64,000 bases of DNA from Alkaliphilus serpentinus (GTDB lineage Bacteria; Bacillota; Clostridia; Peptostreptococcales; Natronincolaceae), in the NCBI RefSeq assembly GCF_009017255.1, contig NZ_WBZB01000006.1, positions 1-64,000 of the forward strand. The letters run 5' to 3'. Below are positions 8,688-18,112 of this stretch, one piece after another. The number at the start of each line of letters is the position of its first letter. Position 1 is the stretch's first letter. The translations under genes and the position numbers were made by a program. The notes beneath the pieces were generated by a model, which saw only the letters and a list, made by a program, of their open reading frames with translations, did not search any database and was not told where the DNA came from.

Positions 8688-11564
8688 CTAATAACCTTTA
8701 TAGATCACAACAGGTTTCAGCTTGTGTCGGTTCTCATTAAAATCTAAGGATTTTGCCATGAAGGGTCGGGTAAGGAAAAGATATTTAATCGAAGCCTCCG
8801 TTTTCAATTCAATAACACTATATAATTCCTTTAGGTTTGTATTCATATTAACTTGTATCAGATCTTGAATTCTTTTCACCTTTTTCTCATTACCTCTAAA
8901 TAACAAAAATAACCTCAAATAATCATGGTATGAAAAGCTTAATATGCTTAGCTTATAATCACTTCCACCCTTATCAGAAACAATGTTATTTTCTTTAAAT
9001 ATCTCATCTACCTTATTCTGAATAGCCTCTGTACCTTCACTGGCAAGGGCCTCCATCTCTTCCTTTAGATGAGCTTTAAAGCCCTCTATCTGATGGGACA
9101 ATTCTTCTTTCACCTGTTGTCTAATGGAATGAATTTTTTCAAAGCTTTTATCCGCTTCATTAGATAATAACTCACCTACCTTTTGATAAATAGCCTTCTG
9201 GATGTCATTATTTAATTTTTTTTCAATCTTTTCATCCAGCTCTGTTGCTTCATGAACTGCCAAGGTAACAGCATCATCAATCCAACCGTCTATTTTATCA
9301 TCTACATAATCATGGGTCTGATCTATTAAACCATGGACACCATCAATAGCATAATCCGTAGTTCTTTTAACACCCTCTCTAACAGCATTGTCTATTGCAT
9401 TTCTTAAATCTAGCTTCCATTCATTTTTCATTTTAAAAAAGGGAACCCTTTCCCCCTTCATTAAATCTTCTAGATCTAGGATGGATTCAGCCATTGCCCA
9501 TCCACACAAAATCAGGGTTTTAGCTATTGGCATCCCTGCACCAAAGGTCCACCAGCCAGCCACTGCCGTTGCCACAGCTGAGGCAGTGGCAAGCTTATCA
9601 CTATTGGCATATAGATGCAATAAATTTAAACCAAATCTATAGAGAAGGATCTCCCCCTTTGTAAGGGATAAATTAGTATTTTGAGAATCCCTTCCCTGCA
9701 AAAGATATTCTACTTCATAACTGAAGTAACTGTCTCTATGATATTTGCTAAAGACCTCTGGTCTTAAGAGTGGGTCTGTTTTTTTATTATTACTGCTATG
9801 TCTTACTGCATTATTAAAGGTGCCAAGGGCATATTCGTTTATGTAGATATTGTCCATTGCCTGAAGACTCATCCTTTTGGGTAATTCAGTCATAAAATCC
9901 AGTGCCTCCATTAGAAATTCCGTTCTAGTAGCTTTAGAGGTAAAGTCTGGAGTACCTAATTTATCAGAATCTAACTCTTGGCTTTTGGAGGGTAAATCTA
10001 AGGCAATAGCTCCCCCATCGGATAATAGAATATCCATCACCTCTTCATCTTCTTGAATTTTAATCTTCTTGCTAACTTCCTTCCTATTGTCATAGCTTTT
10101 GTATTCATCAAGGTTTTCAGCTAGTTCAAACTGAATAGCATAATTTATTTTATAGCTTTCATAATTCCTCATAGTAGATGTGATGCTGGATGTTAAATCG
10201 TAGTAGTTAATAAAGGATAGCTCCGATATTGACATGCTAAAAATATTTGAGGGTTGAATTATCTCAATTAAAGACTTGAAATCCCCAAGAATTCTTACCT
10301 TTTCATCTAATTTACTTTTTATGTGGGAAATACGATCTTTGCCATCGTTATCTTGACTATAAAGTTTCTGATAGCTTTTACCTTCCTCTTTAACTTTACT
10401 TTTTATATCCTCAATAACATCTGTTGCATTTTGAACCTTCCCTAATAATTCTTCATTGCTTTCTTTAACATTCTCTAGCTTTACCAAGAGTTTATCAGCC
10501 GTAACCTTAGATTTTTTACAAACTTCTATATATTGATTAAGAGTTAAAAATATTTCATCATATTGCTGCTGGATGGTTTCTTTGTTTTCTATAATACGAG
10601 CCCTAATATTCTCCAACTCATCTTGAAGGTTTTGATACTGGTCTTCTAAAGCCCTTAATGAGGAATCCTCCTCTTCATCTGAGTTTCCCCCATCTAACTC
10701 TTGTTTCTGACGTCTTTCTATTTCTTTATTGATATCCTTTAGCAGCTTATCAAGTTTCTCTTCCTTCTCCTTCTCTCTAGTTAAGTTATTTTCTAACTCC
10801 TTAATAGTATTAAAATAATCGTAGAAAGCATTGTCACCCAATCTAGGATCTTGATTGAAATTTTTAATATAATAATCCTTCAGTAATATAGGATAATTTT
10901 CATCTTTGTGGACACTTCTTATGATTTCCTGCACCTCCATGCCATTAATATCTAGACTTTTACCAGTCTCATCGTAGGGTCCATTAATCTCAAGGTGAAG
11001 TAATAGCTGTAAATCTGAAACCTCACTTAACTTCTCCTCTACTTTAATTTTACTTTTCAAAAGCTCTGAGGTGTTCCCTACCTTAGTAATAAGGTCTAGC
11101 TTACTTAGAAACTCCTCTCCCATTTGAACAGGAGCTCTATACTTCATGTAATCTAAAATTTGATAGGTCATTAAGTCTGTATTAAGGAGGGTATTGGAAC
11201 TTACATAATTCACCTCTAGAAAATCTATTTGATAGTCAAAAAAATCAAGATATCTTGAATCTGAGGGACTATTCCCAAATAAATTCCATGAAGGGTTAAG
11301 GCTGTTATTAAAGTAATACATTAGGCTTTCGTCTAAATCTTCCAATTCACTTAAATTTACAGCAAAAATACCATAATAATCTTTTAAGTCTCCTTCATAT
11401 TCTGACAATATTGATAGGGCTACACTAGTTGCTGCTTGATTTAGATGGGCCTCTGCTACTCTTATTCTGGCACCATCGACAATAACCCCAGTTAAGATGA
11501 TTAGAGCTATAAAAACAATGCTTAAGTAAACTGAAATTGCCCCTCGTTGCCCCCTTTTGTACAT
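8688..11564 (-). CDS. TadG-like/DUF5702 large surface protein
   Basis: 958 residues. The N-terminus GQRGAISVYLSIVFIALIIL looks like a TadG/pseudopilin anchor. A strong coiled coil occupies about 255-420 (EKEEKLDKLLKDINKEIERR and following). A hydrophobic segment lies near 665-705, and an amphipathic helical region follows at about 720-860. Such large proteins occupy the TadG position in Firmicute Tad clusters. It probably acts outside the membrane as a scaffold or tip component; this is inferred from position and N-terminus only. Confidence 0.7.
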   Translation of the reverse strand: MYKRGQRGAISVYLSIVFIALIILTGVIVDGARIRVAEAHLNQAATSVALSILSEYEGDLKDYYGIFAVNLSELEDLDESLMYYFNNSLNPSWNLFGNSPSDSRYLDFFDYQIDFLEVNYVSSNTLLNTDLMTYQILDYMKYRAPVQMGEEFLSKLDLITKVGNTSELLKSKIKVEEKLSEVSDLQLLLHLEINGPYDETGKSLDINGMEVQEIIRSVHKDENYPILLKDYYIKNFNQDPRLGDNAFYDYFNTIKELENNLTREKEKEEKLDKLLKDINKEIERRQKQELDGGNSDEEEDSSLRALEDQYQNLQDELENIRARIIENKETIQQQYDEIFLTLNQYIEVCKKSKVTADKLLVKLENVKESNEELLGKVQNATDVIEDIKSKVKEEGKSYQKLYSQDNDGKDRISHIKSKLDEKVRILGDFKSLIEIIQPSNIFSMSISELSFINYYDLTSSITSTMRNYESYKINYAIQFELAENLDEYKSYDNRKEVSKKIKIQEDEEVMDILLSDGGAIALDLPSKSQELDSDKLGTPDFTSKATRTEFLMEALDFMTELPKRMSLQAMDNIYINEYALGTFNNAVRHSSNNKKTDPLLRPEVFSKYHRDSYFSYEVEYLLQGRDSQNTNLSLTKGEILLYRFGLNLLHLYANSDKLATASAVATAVAGWWTFGAGMPIAKTLILCGWAMAESILDLEDLMKGERVPFFKMKNEWKLDLRNAIDNAVREGVKRTTDYAIDGVHGLIDQTHDYVDDKIDGWIDDAVTLAVHEATELDEKIEKKLNNDIQKAIYQKVGELLSNEADKSFEKIHSIRQQVKEELSHQIEGFKAHLKEEMEALASEGTEAIQNKVDEIFKENNIVSDKGGSDYKLSILSFSYHDYLRLFLLFRGNEKKVKRIQDLIQVNMNTNLKELYSVIELKTEASIKYLFLTRPFMAKSLDFNENRHKLKPVVIYKGY

Positions 11565-11581
11565 ATTGGCCCCCCTTGTCT

Positions 11582-12268
11582 CTAGTTTGAATTCAAGAAC
11601 TCCTTAACATCATCCTTTACAGCTTCAACCCTTTCAAAATACTGATCATGAAGGTCTTTAGCCCTTTCATTTTTTTGAAGCATATCTAAGGCAAAGTCCA
11701 TATTTCTTATTCCTTCAGCAGGGTCATTAATTGTTGACTGGGCCTTAATCTGAATTTTAAACAGATTATTTACCCCTAAAAGATTCGTAATAGCATCAAT
11801 AGGTGTTTTATACACCTCTTCATAAGAGACTATGATCCTGTTTGACAGTAAACTATTTTGAAAAATAACCGGAAAGTTTTCCCCGCTAGCCTTACTAATT
11901 AGACGATGCTTATTGATTTCCAAATCATTATATTGAGTCATAAGGTTGACTTTTGCATTCTTTGTAAAATCATATAAACGCCAATATAGGCTGGGTCGAT
12001 GATAGATTAAGGGAGCCGACTCTTGAATATCTTCCACAGTAGTATCTTCCAGTAAATACTTCCACTGACTTGCTGTTTTGCCTGCAATATAGTTGGCTGA
12101 AGCCTGCAGGTAGGCATATTGATACAGAAAAAAAACGATATACATGGTAAATACAATGACACAGAAGACTAATGGAAATATCAGGGCAGCTTCAACAGTA
12201 ATACTTCCCCTTGTTGATGTTTTATCAATATATATAAAATGCTTTGTAATCCAATCTTTCTTCATCAC
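11582..12268 (-). CDS. tadE: TadE-like pseudopilin
   Basis: 228 residues. TRGSITVEAALIFPLVF near 19-35 gives a prepilin-peptidase site with Glu at +5 followed by a membrane helix: the TadE family hallmark. The 21-residue leader is basic. Start codon choice is open between GTG (12268) and ATG (12265), which share one AAAGGA site. Classical TadE is of similar size, so of the three TadE/TadG-like genes here this is the most typical. It follows the Flp gene after an intergenic hairpin. Confidence 0.8.
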   Translation of the reverse strand: MMKKDWITKHFIYIDKTSTRGSITVEAALIFPLVFCVIVFTMYIVFFLYQYAYLQASANYIAGKTASQWKYLLEDTTVEDIQESAPLIYHRPSLYWRLYDFTKNAKVNLMTQYNDLEINKHRLISKASGENFPVIFQNSLLSNRIIVSYEEVYKTPIDAITNLLGVNNLFKIQIKAQSTINDPAEGIRNMDFALDMLQKNERAKDLHDQYFERVEAVKDDVKEFLNSN

Positions 12269-12286
12269 AGAACCATCCTTTATTTA

Positions 12287-12316
12287 GGAAGCATATAAAA
12301 AAACTTATATGCTTCC
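12287..12316 (-). promoter_or_regulatory. Stem-loop between flp and tadE
   Basis: GGAAGCATATAAG / TTATATGCTTCC form a 12-bp stem with a T-rich loop. No T run follows on the minus strand, so it is not a classical terminator. A position just after the pilin gene suits an mRNA-stabilising or partial-termination element that keeps pilin message high. Confidence 0.6.
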
Positions 12317-12357
12317 CAGTAGGTAGTCACCACAGACATGGAAAAAAACAGCCTTTT

Positions 12358-12558
12358 CTAATTTCCTTCATTTTCTAGACTCTCTTGAAGAAATTCCGAT
12401 TCCTTGCCCAGAATGTTATCTAATATTCTCCTTACAAAACCAATAATTGCATTTTTGAATATCAAGGCTAAAGCTACTAATACAGCAATAATTAATACAA
12501 TCTCTACTGTACCTAATCCATCTTCTTCAAGCCAAAAGCTTTTCATTAGTTTTAGCAT
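12358..12558 (-). CDS. flp: Flp/Flp1-type class IVb pilin
   Basis: 66 residues. Short leader MLKLMKSFWLEEDG, then LGTVEIVLIIAVLVALALIF: cut after Gly14 leaves Glu at +5, as in Flp pilins. A single hydrophobic helix is followed by a short charged tail ending ENEGN. I chose the ATG at 12558, which has a strong GGGGAGGTG site 5-6 bases away; the longer reading adds 13 residues that contain this site. This is the presumed main pilus subunit. It lies immediately after tadC, as in other Tad clusters of Gram-positive bacteria. Confidence 0.9.
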   Translation of the reverse strand: MLKLMKSFWLEEDGLGTVEIVLIIAVLVALALIFKNAIIGFVRRILDNILGKESEFLQESLENEGN

Positions 12559-12603
12559 ACCTTCACCTCCCCTCAAGTCAATGAAAACTCTAATCAAACC
12601 TTC

Positions 12604-14067
12604 CTACATACTAGATAGAGTTAAAACCGCTGGTGTTAGAACTATTAAAAGAATTGCTATAAACATAATCATTATTGGGAATAGAAGCTTTGTTGATGCC
12701 TCTTCCCCCAACTGCTTGGCAATGCTTTTCCTTAAATTCCAGCATTCTACTACATGAAGCTTTAATATATGGGTTAATTCTGTATTTCCCTTCTTTAGAT
12801 TTTGAATCAGGGTTGATACAAATTTTGTGATCTCGGTTGTTTTACATCTGATGGCGAAATCTTCATAGGCTTGAAGTTCAGACTTACCAGCCTTAATCTC
12901 ACTATAGGTTAATTTTAATTCTCTATAGAGGGGTCTATCACTTTGGGTATCTCCAATGATTTTCTCCAATGCTCTAGGCACATTCATCCCTGCATTAATG
13001 AGCAATATAAATTTATTTAAAAAATCTGGAAAGTCTATTTGAATAAGAAGGTTTCTTTTCTTCAGCTTTTCCTTCACCTCATTATTTAAAGCATATATAA
13101 TGCCAGCAATAACCACAGTCAGAAAGAATATCAAGTTTAATATAGAAGAATCCTTCTTGCTAGCTACAGCCCAATTTATATATGTAGTACTATTTTCTTT
13201 GAGGTTTGAAGGCAAGGTTACCAGGGTGTTGGAATAGTCCTCCATCTGAGAGTTGATAATATTTACAGCCTCCTCCTTCGGTGTGGGGGATGGTCTCTGA
13301 TTTAGATTTAAATCCTTAACCACTAGCTTAAATTGCTTTTCAGCAATAGAATTCCCTTTGAAAAGAATAGCAGTTATTACCACCTCTTTACCATTATTAT
13401 TGTTAGATGAAATAGCTCCCATTTCATTAATTACCTCAGGCTTACTAGACCTCCAGTTGATTTTTACACCTAATTCTGGAATCTCTTTTATGAAATTCAG
13501 TTCTGAAGTGACATCGTTTAAGCTTGGGTTTTTACCTAAAATAATCTTGGGTGATAGTTTTTTGATAGCAGCAGTTACAGCCTCTTCATCTGTAGGAGAT
13601 TCCTCCTTTACCACAACGGAAACCTCTTCGGTTTTTTCTCCCTCCTTAGACTTGAAGGTGGCCACTAATTGAAGCTTCCTGTCCCCTTCACCAAAATCTG
13701 GTCTTTCAATGGTGTTATCCCTTAAATCTTCTGGACTACCTTCATTACCAATAAAACTGATACCAACTAGTGATGCTAATAAAAGAATCATGAATACTAA
13801 AGTTAAGGTGTTGGCCCAGTGGATTTTAAGATAGAAGGCTGAACTTCTAGCTCCATATAATTCTCCAAGGTTGCTTTTCAATCTTTTATCATAGGGGGTG
13901 TTATATTTGTACTTAGTGATCTCTAGCAAATATAAGCCTATATGTAAAAACTTCTTTAGTTGAAAATCCTTTTGATCAATACCCTCAACGGTTTCTTTAT
14001 ATCGATCCTTCGAAATAAAATGGATTGCTATTATTGCCAATGTCAATATTATAAAAATGAAAACCAT
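12604..14067 (-). CDS. tadC: TadC-like type II/IV secretion F protein with inserted Ig-like region
   Basis: 487 residues against about 300 for usual TadC. Order: membrane helix 1-20, cytoplasmic part, helix about 85-107, then about 200 extracytoplasmic residues, helix about 307-325, F-type domain about 340-470 (FPDFLNKFILLINAGMNVPRA) and a last helix. The extra part holds a bacterial Ig-like repeat at about 165-255: KINWRSSKPEVI, then VVITAILFKG and KQFKLVV, like the atrophied Ig (aBig) family. A shorter related piece, YINWAVAS, follows near 295. TadC partners TadB as the membrane platform; the insert would face outward. Confidence 0.8.
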   Translation of the reverse strand: MVFIFIILTLAIIAIHFISKDRYKETVEGIDQKDFQLKKFLHIGLYLLEITKYKYNTPYDKRLKSNLGELYGARSSAFYLKIHWANTLTLVFMILLLASLVGISFIGNEGSPEDLRDNTIERPDFGEGDRKLQLVATFKSKEGEKTEEVSVVVKEESPTDEEAVTAAIKKLSPKIILGKNPSLNDVTSELNFIKEIPELGVKINWRSSKPEVINEMGAISSNNNNGKEVVITAILFKGNSIAEKQFKLVVKDLNLNQRPSPTPKEEAVNIINSQMEDYSNTLVTLPSNLKENSTTYINWAVASKKDSSILNLIFFLTVVIAGIIYALNNEVKEKLKKRNLLIQIDFPDFLNKFILLINAGMNVPRALEKIIGDTQSDRPLYRELKLTYSEIKAGKSELQAYEDFAIRCKTTEITKFVSTLIQNLKKGNTELTHILKLHVVECWNLRKSIAKQLGEEASTKLLFPIMIMFIAILLIVLTPAVLTLSSM

Positions 14068-14070
14068 TTG

Positions 14071-14976
14071 TTACACCTCAATATCCATAATCTTTTTTGA
14101 AATCATAAAACCTACCAATAATAAAAGAATTGAAATCGTCATTACAATTTTTCCGATTATCGTAGTAAAAACCGGTTCCATATAGTCAGCTGACATGTAG
14201 GATAAAAGGAGGATTAAGAAAATAGGGATTAAATTCAAGACCTTTTGTTCAAATTTTCTTTGAGCAAGCATAACATTTATATCATTACGAAATTCAATTT
14301 TATCTCCAAGGACCTGGGCGGTATTTTTAATAACTTCAATGATGTTTCCACCAGTTCTTTTGCAGGTTATAAAAACATCGGTAAAGCTATCAATTTCTTC
14401 TATGTGAGCTCTTTTAGCTAAGGCTAGTAATGCCTCTTCTACTGTTTCATTCATTTCTATTTTCCTAATGATATAAGCAAGCTCTTTATTTATATAGGTT
14501 TCGGGACTGGGATATAATATAGACAAATCCTTTAATGTATCTTTAAAGGCTACTTCGATTGATTTTCCTGCAGTTAAGGATGACGAAAGAGCATATAGGG
14601 CCTCTTTAAATTGCATAGCTAGTTCCTTTTTTCGATCTTTGATGATTTCCTTTACTTTATACTTTGGGTAAAGCAAGGCCATGGGTGTCAGTACTGCTGC
14701 AAAGACGATACTTCTATAAAAAATGTAGCCTATTACAAAAATTACTATTGCTGCAATGACAATATATTTCAACCTTTCATAGGTGGTCATTATATAATGA
14801 TCATAATCAATAGGTTTTTGATTAGAGGATATAACATGATCCTTATCTTCTTTATATGGATTTCTATCAACATCTCTCATGGGCTTACTTATGCTTTTTT
14901 TGTCATACATAAGAAGGATTATGATGCTGAATAAAATAACTCCTCCGATTATTAATAAAGCCACAGTTAATCTCAT
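14071..14976 (-). CDS. tadB: TadB-like pilus assembly platform protein
   Basis: 301 residues. N-terminal membrane helix (about 3-22), two helices near 70-105, an F-type domain about 120-250 (ALSSSLTAGKSIEVAF and RTGGNIIEVIKNTAQVLG) and two C-terminal helices. It forms the inner platform with TadC and is driven by TadA. I chose ATG 14976: it has TGAGGTG 7 bases upstream and follows the tadA stop. A longer reading from 15018 would overlap tadA by 32 bases. The tadC start is 3 bases after the stop. Confidence 0.85.
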   Translation of the reverse strand: MRLTVALLIIGGVILFSIIILLMYDKKSISKPMRDVDRNPYKEDKDHVISSNQKPIDYDHYIMTTYERLKYIVIAAIVIFVIGYIFYRSIVFAAVLTPMALLYPKYKVKEIIKDRKKELAMQFKEALYALSSSLTAGKSIEVAFKDTLKDLSILYPSPETYINKELAYIIRKIEMNETVEEALLALAKRAHIEEIDSFTDVFITCKRTGGNIIEVIKNTAQVLGDKIEFRNDINVMLAQRKFEQKVLNLIPIFLILLLSYMSADYMEPVFTTIIGKIVMTISILLLLVGFMISKKIMDIEV

Positions 14977-14986
14977 GTTTTTCACC

Positions 14987-16234
14987 TCAAAATTCTTTAG
15001 ATAATCCTGCCATTTCAAGTTTATGGTTATTTTTTAATTCATTCTCTGTACGGATAAAGGAGCCGATTATTTTCTTTTCCTTTGTTTCCCCCTCTTCTTT
15101 AAAATAATATAGGGGATTAAGAATAATCTCTCCCTTGTTATAAGCTACAACCTCTGATATTTCCATCAGCTTTCTCGATTTATCCCTAATTCTTGCAAGG
15201 TGAATAACAATGTCTATAGCTGATGTAATCTGTTGACGAATGGCCTCTAAGGGAAGCTGCGCCCCCGCTAGCACCATTGTTTCTAGTCTACTAAGAATAT
15301 CCCTTGAAGAATTAGCATGTCCTGTTGAAAGGGACCCATCATGACCGGTATTCATAGCTTGAAGCATGTCAATTGCCTCAGCTCCCCTCACCTCTCCTAC
15401 GATAATTCTATCTGGCCTCATACGTAAGGAGGTTTTTATTAAATCCCGTATTGTAATTGCACCCTTACCTTCAACATTGGCATTACGTGTTTCAAGCTTA
15501 ACGATGTTTTTAACATTTAATATTTGTAACTCAGCGGAGTCTTCAATGGTAATGATCCTTTCATCATGGGGAATGAAGTTTGATAGGGCATTTAAAAATG
15601 TAGTTTTTCCCGAACCCGTCCCTCCACTTATAAAAATATTAAACCTGGCCTTTACCAGTCTTTCTAACACCTCAGCAATCTCCTCATTAATTGAACCAAA
15701 TGCCACCAAGTCTTTTATGGTAATGGGCTTGTTGGGAAACTTACGAATGGTGAGTATCGGCCCATTTAATGCGATAGGGGGAAGGACTACGTTAACCCTT
15801 GAACCATCCTCTAATCTTGCATCCACCATCGGCGATGTTTCATTAACGGCTCTATTAACCTTAGCAACGATGGACTGTATGACATCTTCAAGCTTTCTTT
15901 GGCTTTCAAATTGTTGATTAATCTGGTATGTTCGTCCATTTCTTTCTACAAAAATACAGTTATGACCATTCACCATAATTTCTGTCACATCTTGATCCTC
16001 TATTATTGGCTGAAGGATATCTAATTTCCGCATGGAGTTGAAAACCATATTTACAATGTATTGCTTATCCTTGACACTTAAGGGTTTTTTCTTTGACTTC
16101 TCAAATACAATATTGATTATAAATTCCATTACTTCTTCATCACTTATATCCTTACTTAGGTCTACACGATCTCGAACAGTGGCTTTAACCTCTTGTATAG
16201 TATCCTCCAATTCAGGTAAATCCAATAATATCAC
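14987..16234 (-). CDS. tadA: TadA/CpaF family secretion ATPase
   Basis: 415 residues. Walker A GGTGSGKTT near 204-212, the Asp box region (IITIEDSAELQI), Walker B-like RPDRIIVGEVRGAEA near 285, and the His box GHDGSLSTGHANS near 305. CpaF-type N-terminal domain about 1-130. It is a hexameric cytoplasmic ATPase that powers Flp pilus assembly. It sits between tadZ and tadB in the standard order. The N-terminus is shorter than in proteobacterial TadA. Confidence 0.92.
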   Translation of the reverse strand: MILLDLPELEDTIQEVKATVRDRVDLSKDISDEEVMEFIINIVFEKSKKKPLSVKDKQYIVNMVFNSMRKLDILQPIIEDQDVTEIMVNGHNCIFVERNGRTYQINQQFESQRKLEDVIQSIVAKVNRAVNETSPMVDARLEDGSRVNVVLPPIALNGPILTIRKFPNKPITIKDLVAFGSINEEIAEVLERLVKARFNIFISGGTGSGKTTFLNALSNFIPHDERIITIEDSAELQILNVKNIVKLETRNANVEGKGAITIRDLIKTSLRMRPDRIIVGEVRGAEAIDMLQAMNTGHDGSLSTGHANSSRDILSRLETMVLAGAQLPLEAIRQQITSAIDIVIHLARIRDKSRKLMEISEVVAYNKGEIILNPLYYFKEEGETKEKKIIGSFIRTENELKNNHKLEMAGLSKEF

Positions 16235-16246
16235 TTCCTTCCTCCA

Positions 16247-17347
16247 TCAGCTCTGGTCTTTTATGATTGAATTAAGGGCATAACCCAATTCATTATCCGT
16301 TTTTACTACAAATCTATTCTCATGCCTTTTAAGTAAATTGTTTATTCTAGGAATCCTAACAGACATTTTTTGCCCCTCCACATAGCAATCTTCAATTGCA
16401 GCGTTATTTGGATTGTATTTATTTATAATATTGATGATTTTTCTTACTATAAGAATTTCCTGTAATTCATCAATCATCATTAAATTATTCAATGTCTCAA
16501 GTTTAGAATTAAAAACTGGACTTTGGTTTGTAATATAGAGTATTTCATCTGAAAGCTTTAAGAGTTTGCAATTTCTATGGCAAAATCTGCTTGACATATC
16601 GATTATAATTTCATCAAAGAAGTTACTGATCTTTAGTTCTGATAAAAGATACTCAACGTCCTGGGGCAAGAGCTCCTCCATCTCTTGAAGATTATCACAA
16701 GGGGCAATATATTCAATTCCTGTTGTGGCATCAATAGCTTTTATATTATGAATCTTTAAGGATAGATTTTTATCCTTCTCCTTAAGATAATAGATTAAGT
16801 TTGACATGTTTTGTTGAGTACTACAGTCAAAATATCCAGAGGTAGATGGAATATCTTCAAGGTTTAAGTATAGAGTCTTCTTCCCTTCCTTTGCATATAA
16901 AGAAGAGAGTCCAACGGCTATAGTAGTTTTTCCTCCCCCTCCAATAGGAGAATATACACCTGTAATCTTAGTTGAACTATTCCCCCTTATGAATAATTTG
17001 TCATCTTCTCCTTCAGAAAGGATATTCAATACTTCACTAACCAGTATTTCACCTGATTGGTATTTAAATATGGTTTTGTAGTTTTTGTATGTTTTCTGGG
17101 ATTTTATCTCCGATAGGACAGCTATGGTGCCTATCTCCCTTTTACTTGCCGTATTGCTTAACATATCCACACTAATTAGCAAAATGTCAATAGAGGCTAT
17201 CTCATTTTCCAGAAATTTATTTAAATGGTCCCTTGAAGTAAAGAAACTCACATTAAATTGATGTTGATAATTATTTAGTAAAAAGTTTGTAAAGGCCTCT
17301 ACATAACCTTCGTCATTGTCAGCTAGAACTAAGTTAATCTTTTTCAT
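16247..17347 (-). CDS. tadZ: TadZ/CpaE-like ParA-type localisation ATPase
   Basis: 366 residues. A response-regulator-like receiver fold at about 1-110 (VLADNDEGYVEAFTNFL) is followed by a MinD/ParA-type P-loop domain: YSPIGGGGKTTIAVGLSSLYA near 130-150. In Tad systems this protein places the machine in the cell. I chose ATG 17347, with AGGAGGG upstream; the longer frame from 17386 would overlap the previous gene. The deviant Walker lysine is not in the usual KGG place, as is common for CpaE/TadZ. Confidence 0.82.
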   Translation of the reverse strand: MKKINLVLADNDEGYVEAFTNFLLNNYQHQFNVSFFTSRDHLNKFLENEIASIDILLISVDMLSNTASKREIGTIAVLSEIKSQKTYKNYKTIFKYQSGEILVSEVLNILSEGEDDKLFIRGNSSTKITGVYSPIGGGGKTTIAVGLSSLYAKEGKKTLYLNLEDIPSTSGYFDCSTQQNMSNLIYYLKEKDKNLSLKIHNIKAIDATTGIEYIAPCDNLQEMEELLPQDVEYLLSELKISNFFDEIIIDMSSRFCHRNCKLLKLSDEILYITNQSPVFNSKLETLNNLMMIDELQEILIVRKIINIINKYNPNNAAIEDCYVEGQKMSVRIPRINNLLKRHENRFVVKTDNELGYALNSIIKDQS

Positions 17348-17372
17348 AGACTTCAGCCCTCCTAAATGGCTT

Positions 17373-17921
17373 TTATAGGATTTCATTTAGTATATTAAGG
17401 GAGTGTGGGGTATATAGGTGTAGAAATAATGTTGTTAACAGCCCCATCAATATTGCAATGGTAAATTTAAATTTGCCATCATCCTTTTTTTCAAAATCTT
17501 CATAGGGTAATAGGTACCTACTGAAGAGACACAACTTCATATATAGAAGGAAATGCCTAATTCTCTTTAGCCCATTTTTTCTTAATAAAATTAATAAAAA
17601 CGCAATGATTCCCCCCGCAATAAAGGAGTAAATCATCACATTAAATACCATCTTTATCCCTAAAATGCTACCTATGGCTGCAAACAGTTTTATATCTCCA
17701 GCCCCCAGCATTCTAAGGACAAACAAGATAAAAAGAATAACTATTGGAAGCAAAATCCCTAAAACAGAGTCAACTAAGCCCTTTGTCCCATGGTCTAAGA
17801 TGTTTATGGCTCCTCCAAGAATGGCAAAGGGTATGGTTAGTGAATTCTTTACCTTATAGGTTTTAACGTCCCCCATACATGCTAAAAGAACTAATACGAA
17901 AGTTATATAAAATCTGATCAT
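17373..17921 (-). CDS. A24 prepilin peptidase (TadV/CpaA-like), first gene of the Tad cluster
   Basis: 182 residues with about six membrane helices. Catalytic aspartates are seen in MGDVKTYKVKN near 17 and GAGDIKLFAAIG near 75. It processes the Flp leader and probably the pseudopilins. The start follows an AAAGGT site. It is the promoter-proximal gene, so processing enzyme and machine are made together. Confidence 0.88.
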   Translation of the reverse strand: MIRFYITFVLVLLACMGDVKTYKVKNSLTIPFAILGGAINILDHGTKGLVDSVLGILLPIVILFILFVLRMLGAGDIKLFAAIGSILGIKMVFNVMIYSFIAGGIIAFLLILLRKNGLKRIRHFLLYMKLCLFSRYLLPYEDFEKKDDGKFKFTIAILMGLLTTLFLHLYTPHSLNILNEIL

Positions 17922-18004
17922 AATTTAACCTTTCATGATGGAATTTGGAATTAAATATAATAAATTATAAACATTTTCAACAATTTCATAATTTTTCCTC
18001 TATA

Positions 18005-18038
18005 ATTTTATAAATTTTACCAATAAATCGATTGTCAA
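18005..18038 (-). promoter_or_regulatory. Candidate promoter of the Tad cluster
   Basis: On the minus strand TTGACA (18038-18033) is followed about 18 bases later by TTTATA/TATAAA, upstream of the first peptidase gene. The -35 is perfect and the -10 is degenerate, so it may need an activator or alternative factor. The 17922-18255 gap also holds a terminator and a gene fragment. Confidence 0.45.
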
Positions 18039-18056
18039 TTTTCGACATATAATGTA

Positions 18057-18093
18057 TAAAGCACCTAATTTTCAATCATTAGGTGCTTTTTAT
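18057..18093. terminator. Intrinsic terminator
   Basis: AAGCACCTAAT / ATTAGGTGCTT is an 11-bp stem with an 8-base loop and TTTTT on the plus strand. It separates the M42 peptidase/fragment region from the Tad cluster; on the minus strand the tail is TTTATA, weaker. Confidence 0.75.
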
Positions 18094-18112
18094 GTTTGAT
18101 ATTTTTTTGTTC

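Noticed and set aside
15366-15917. 183-codon open frame on the plus strand
   Set aside because: It is the antisense shadow of tadA, with no ribosome site and a poor amino-acid pattern.
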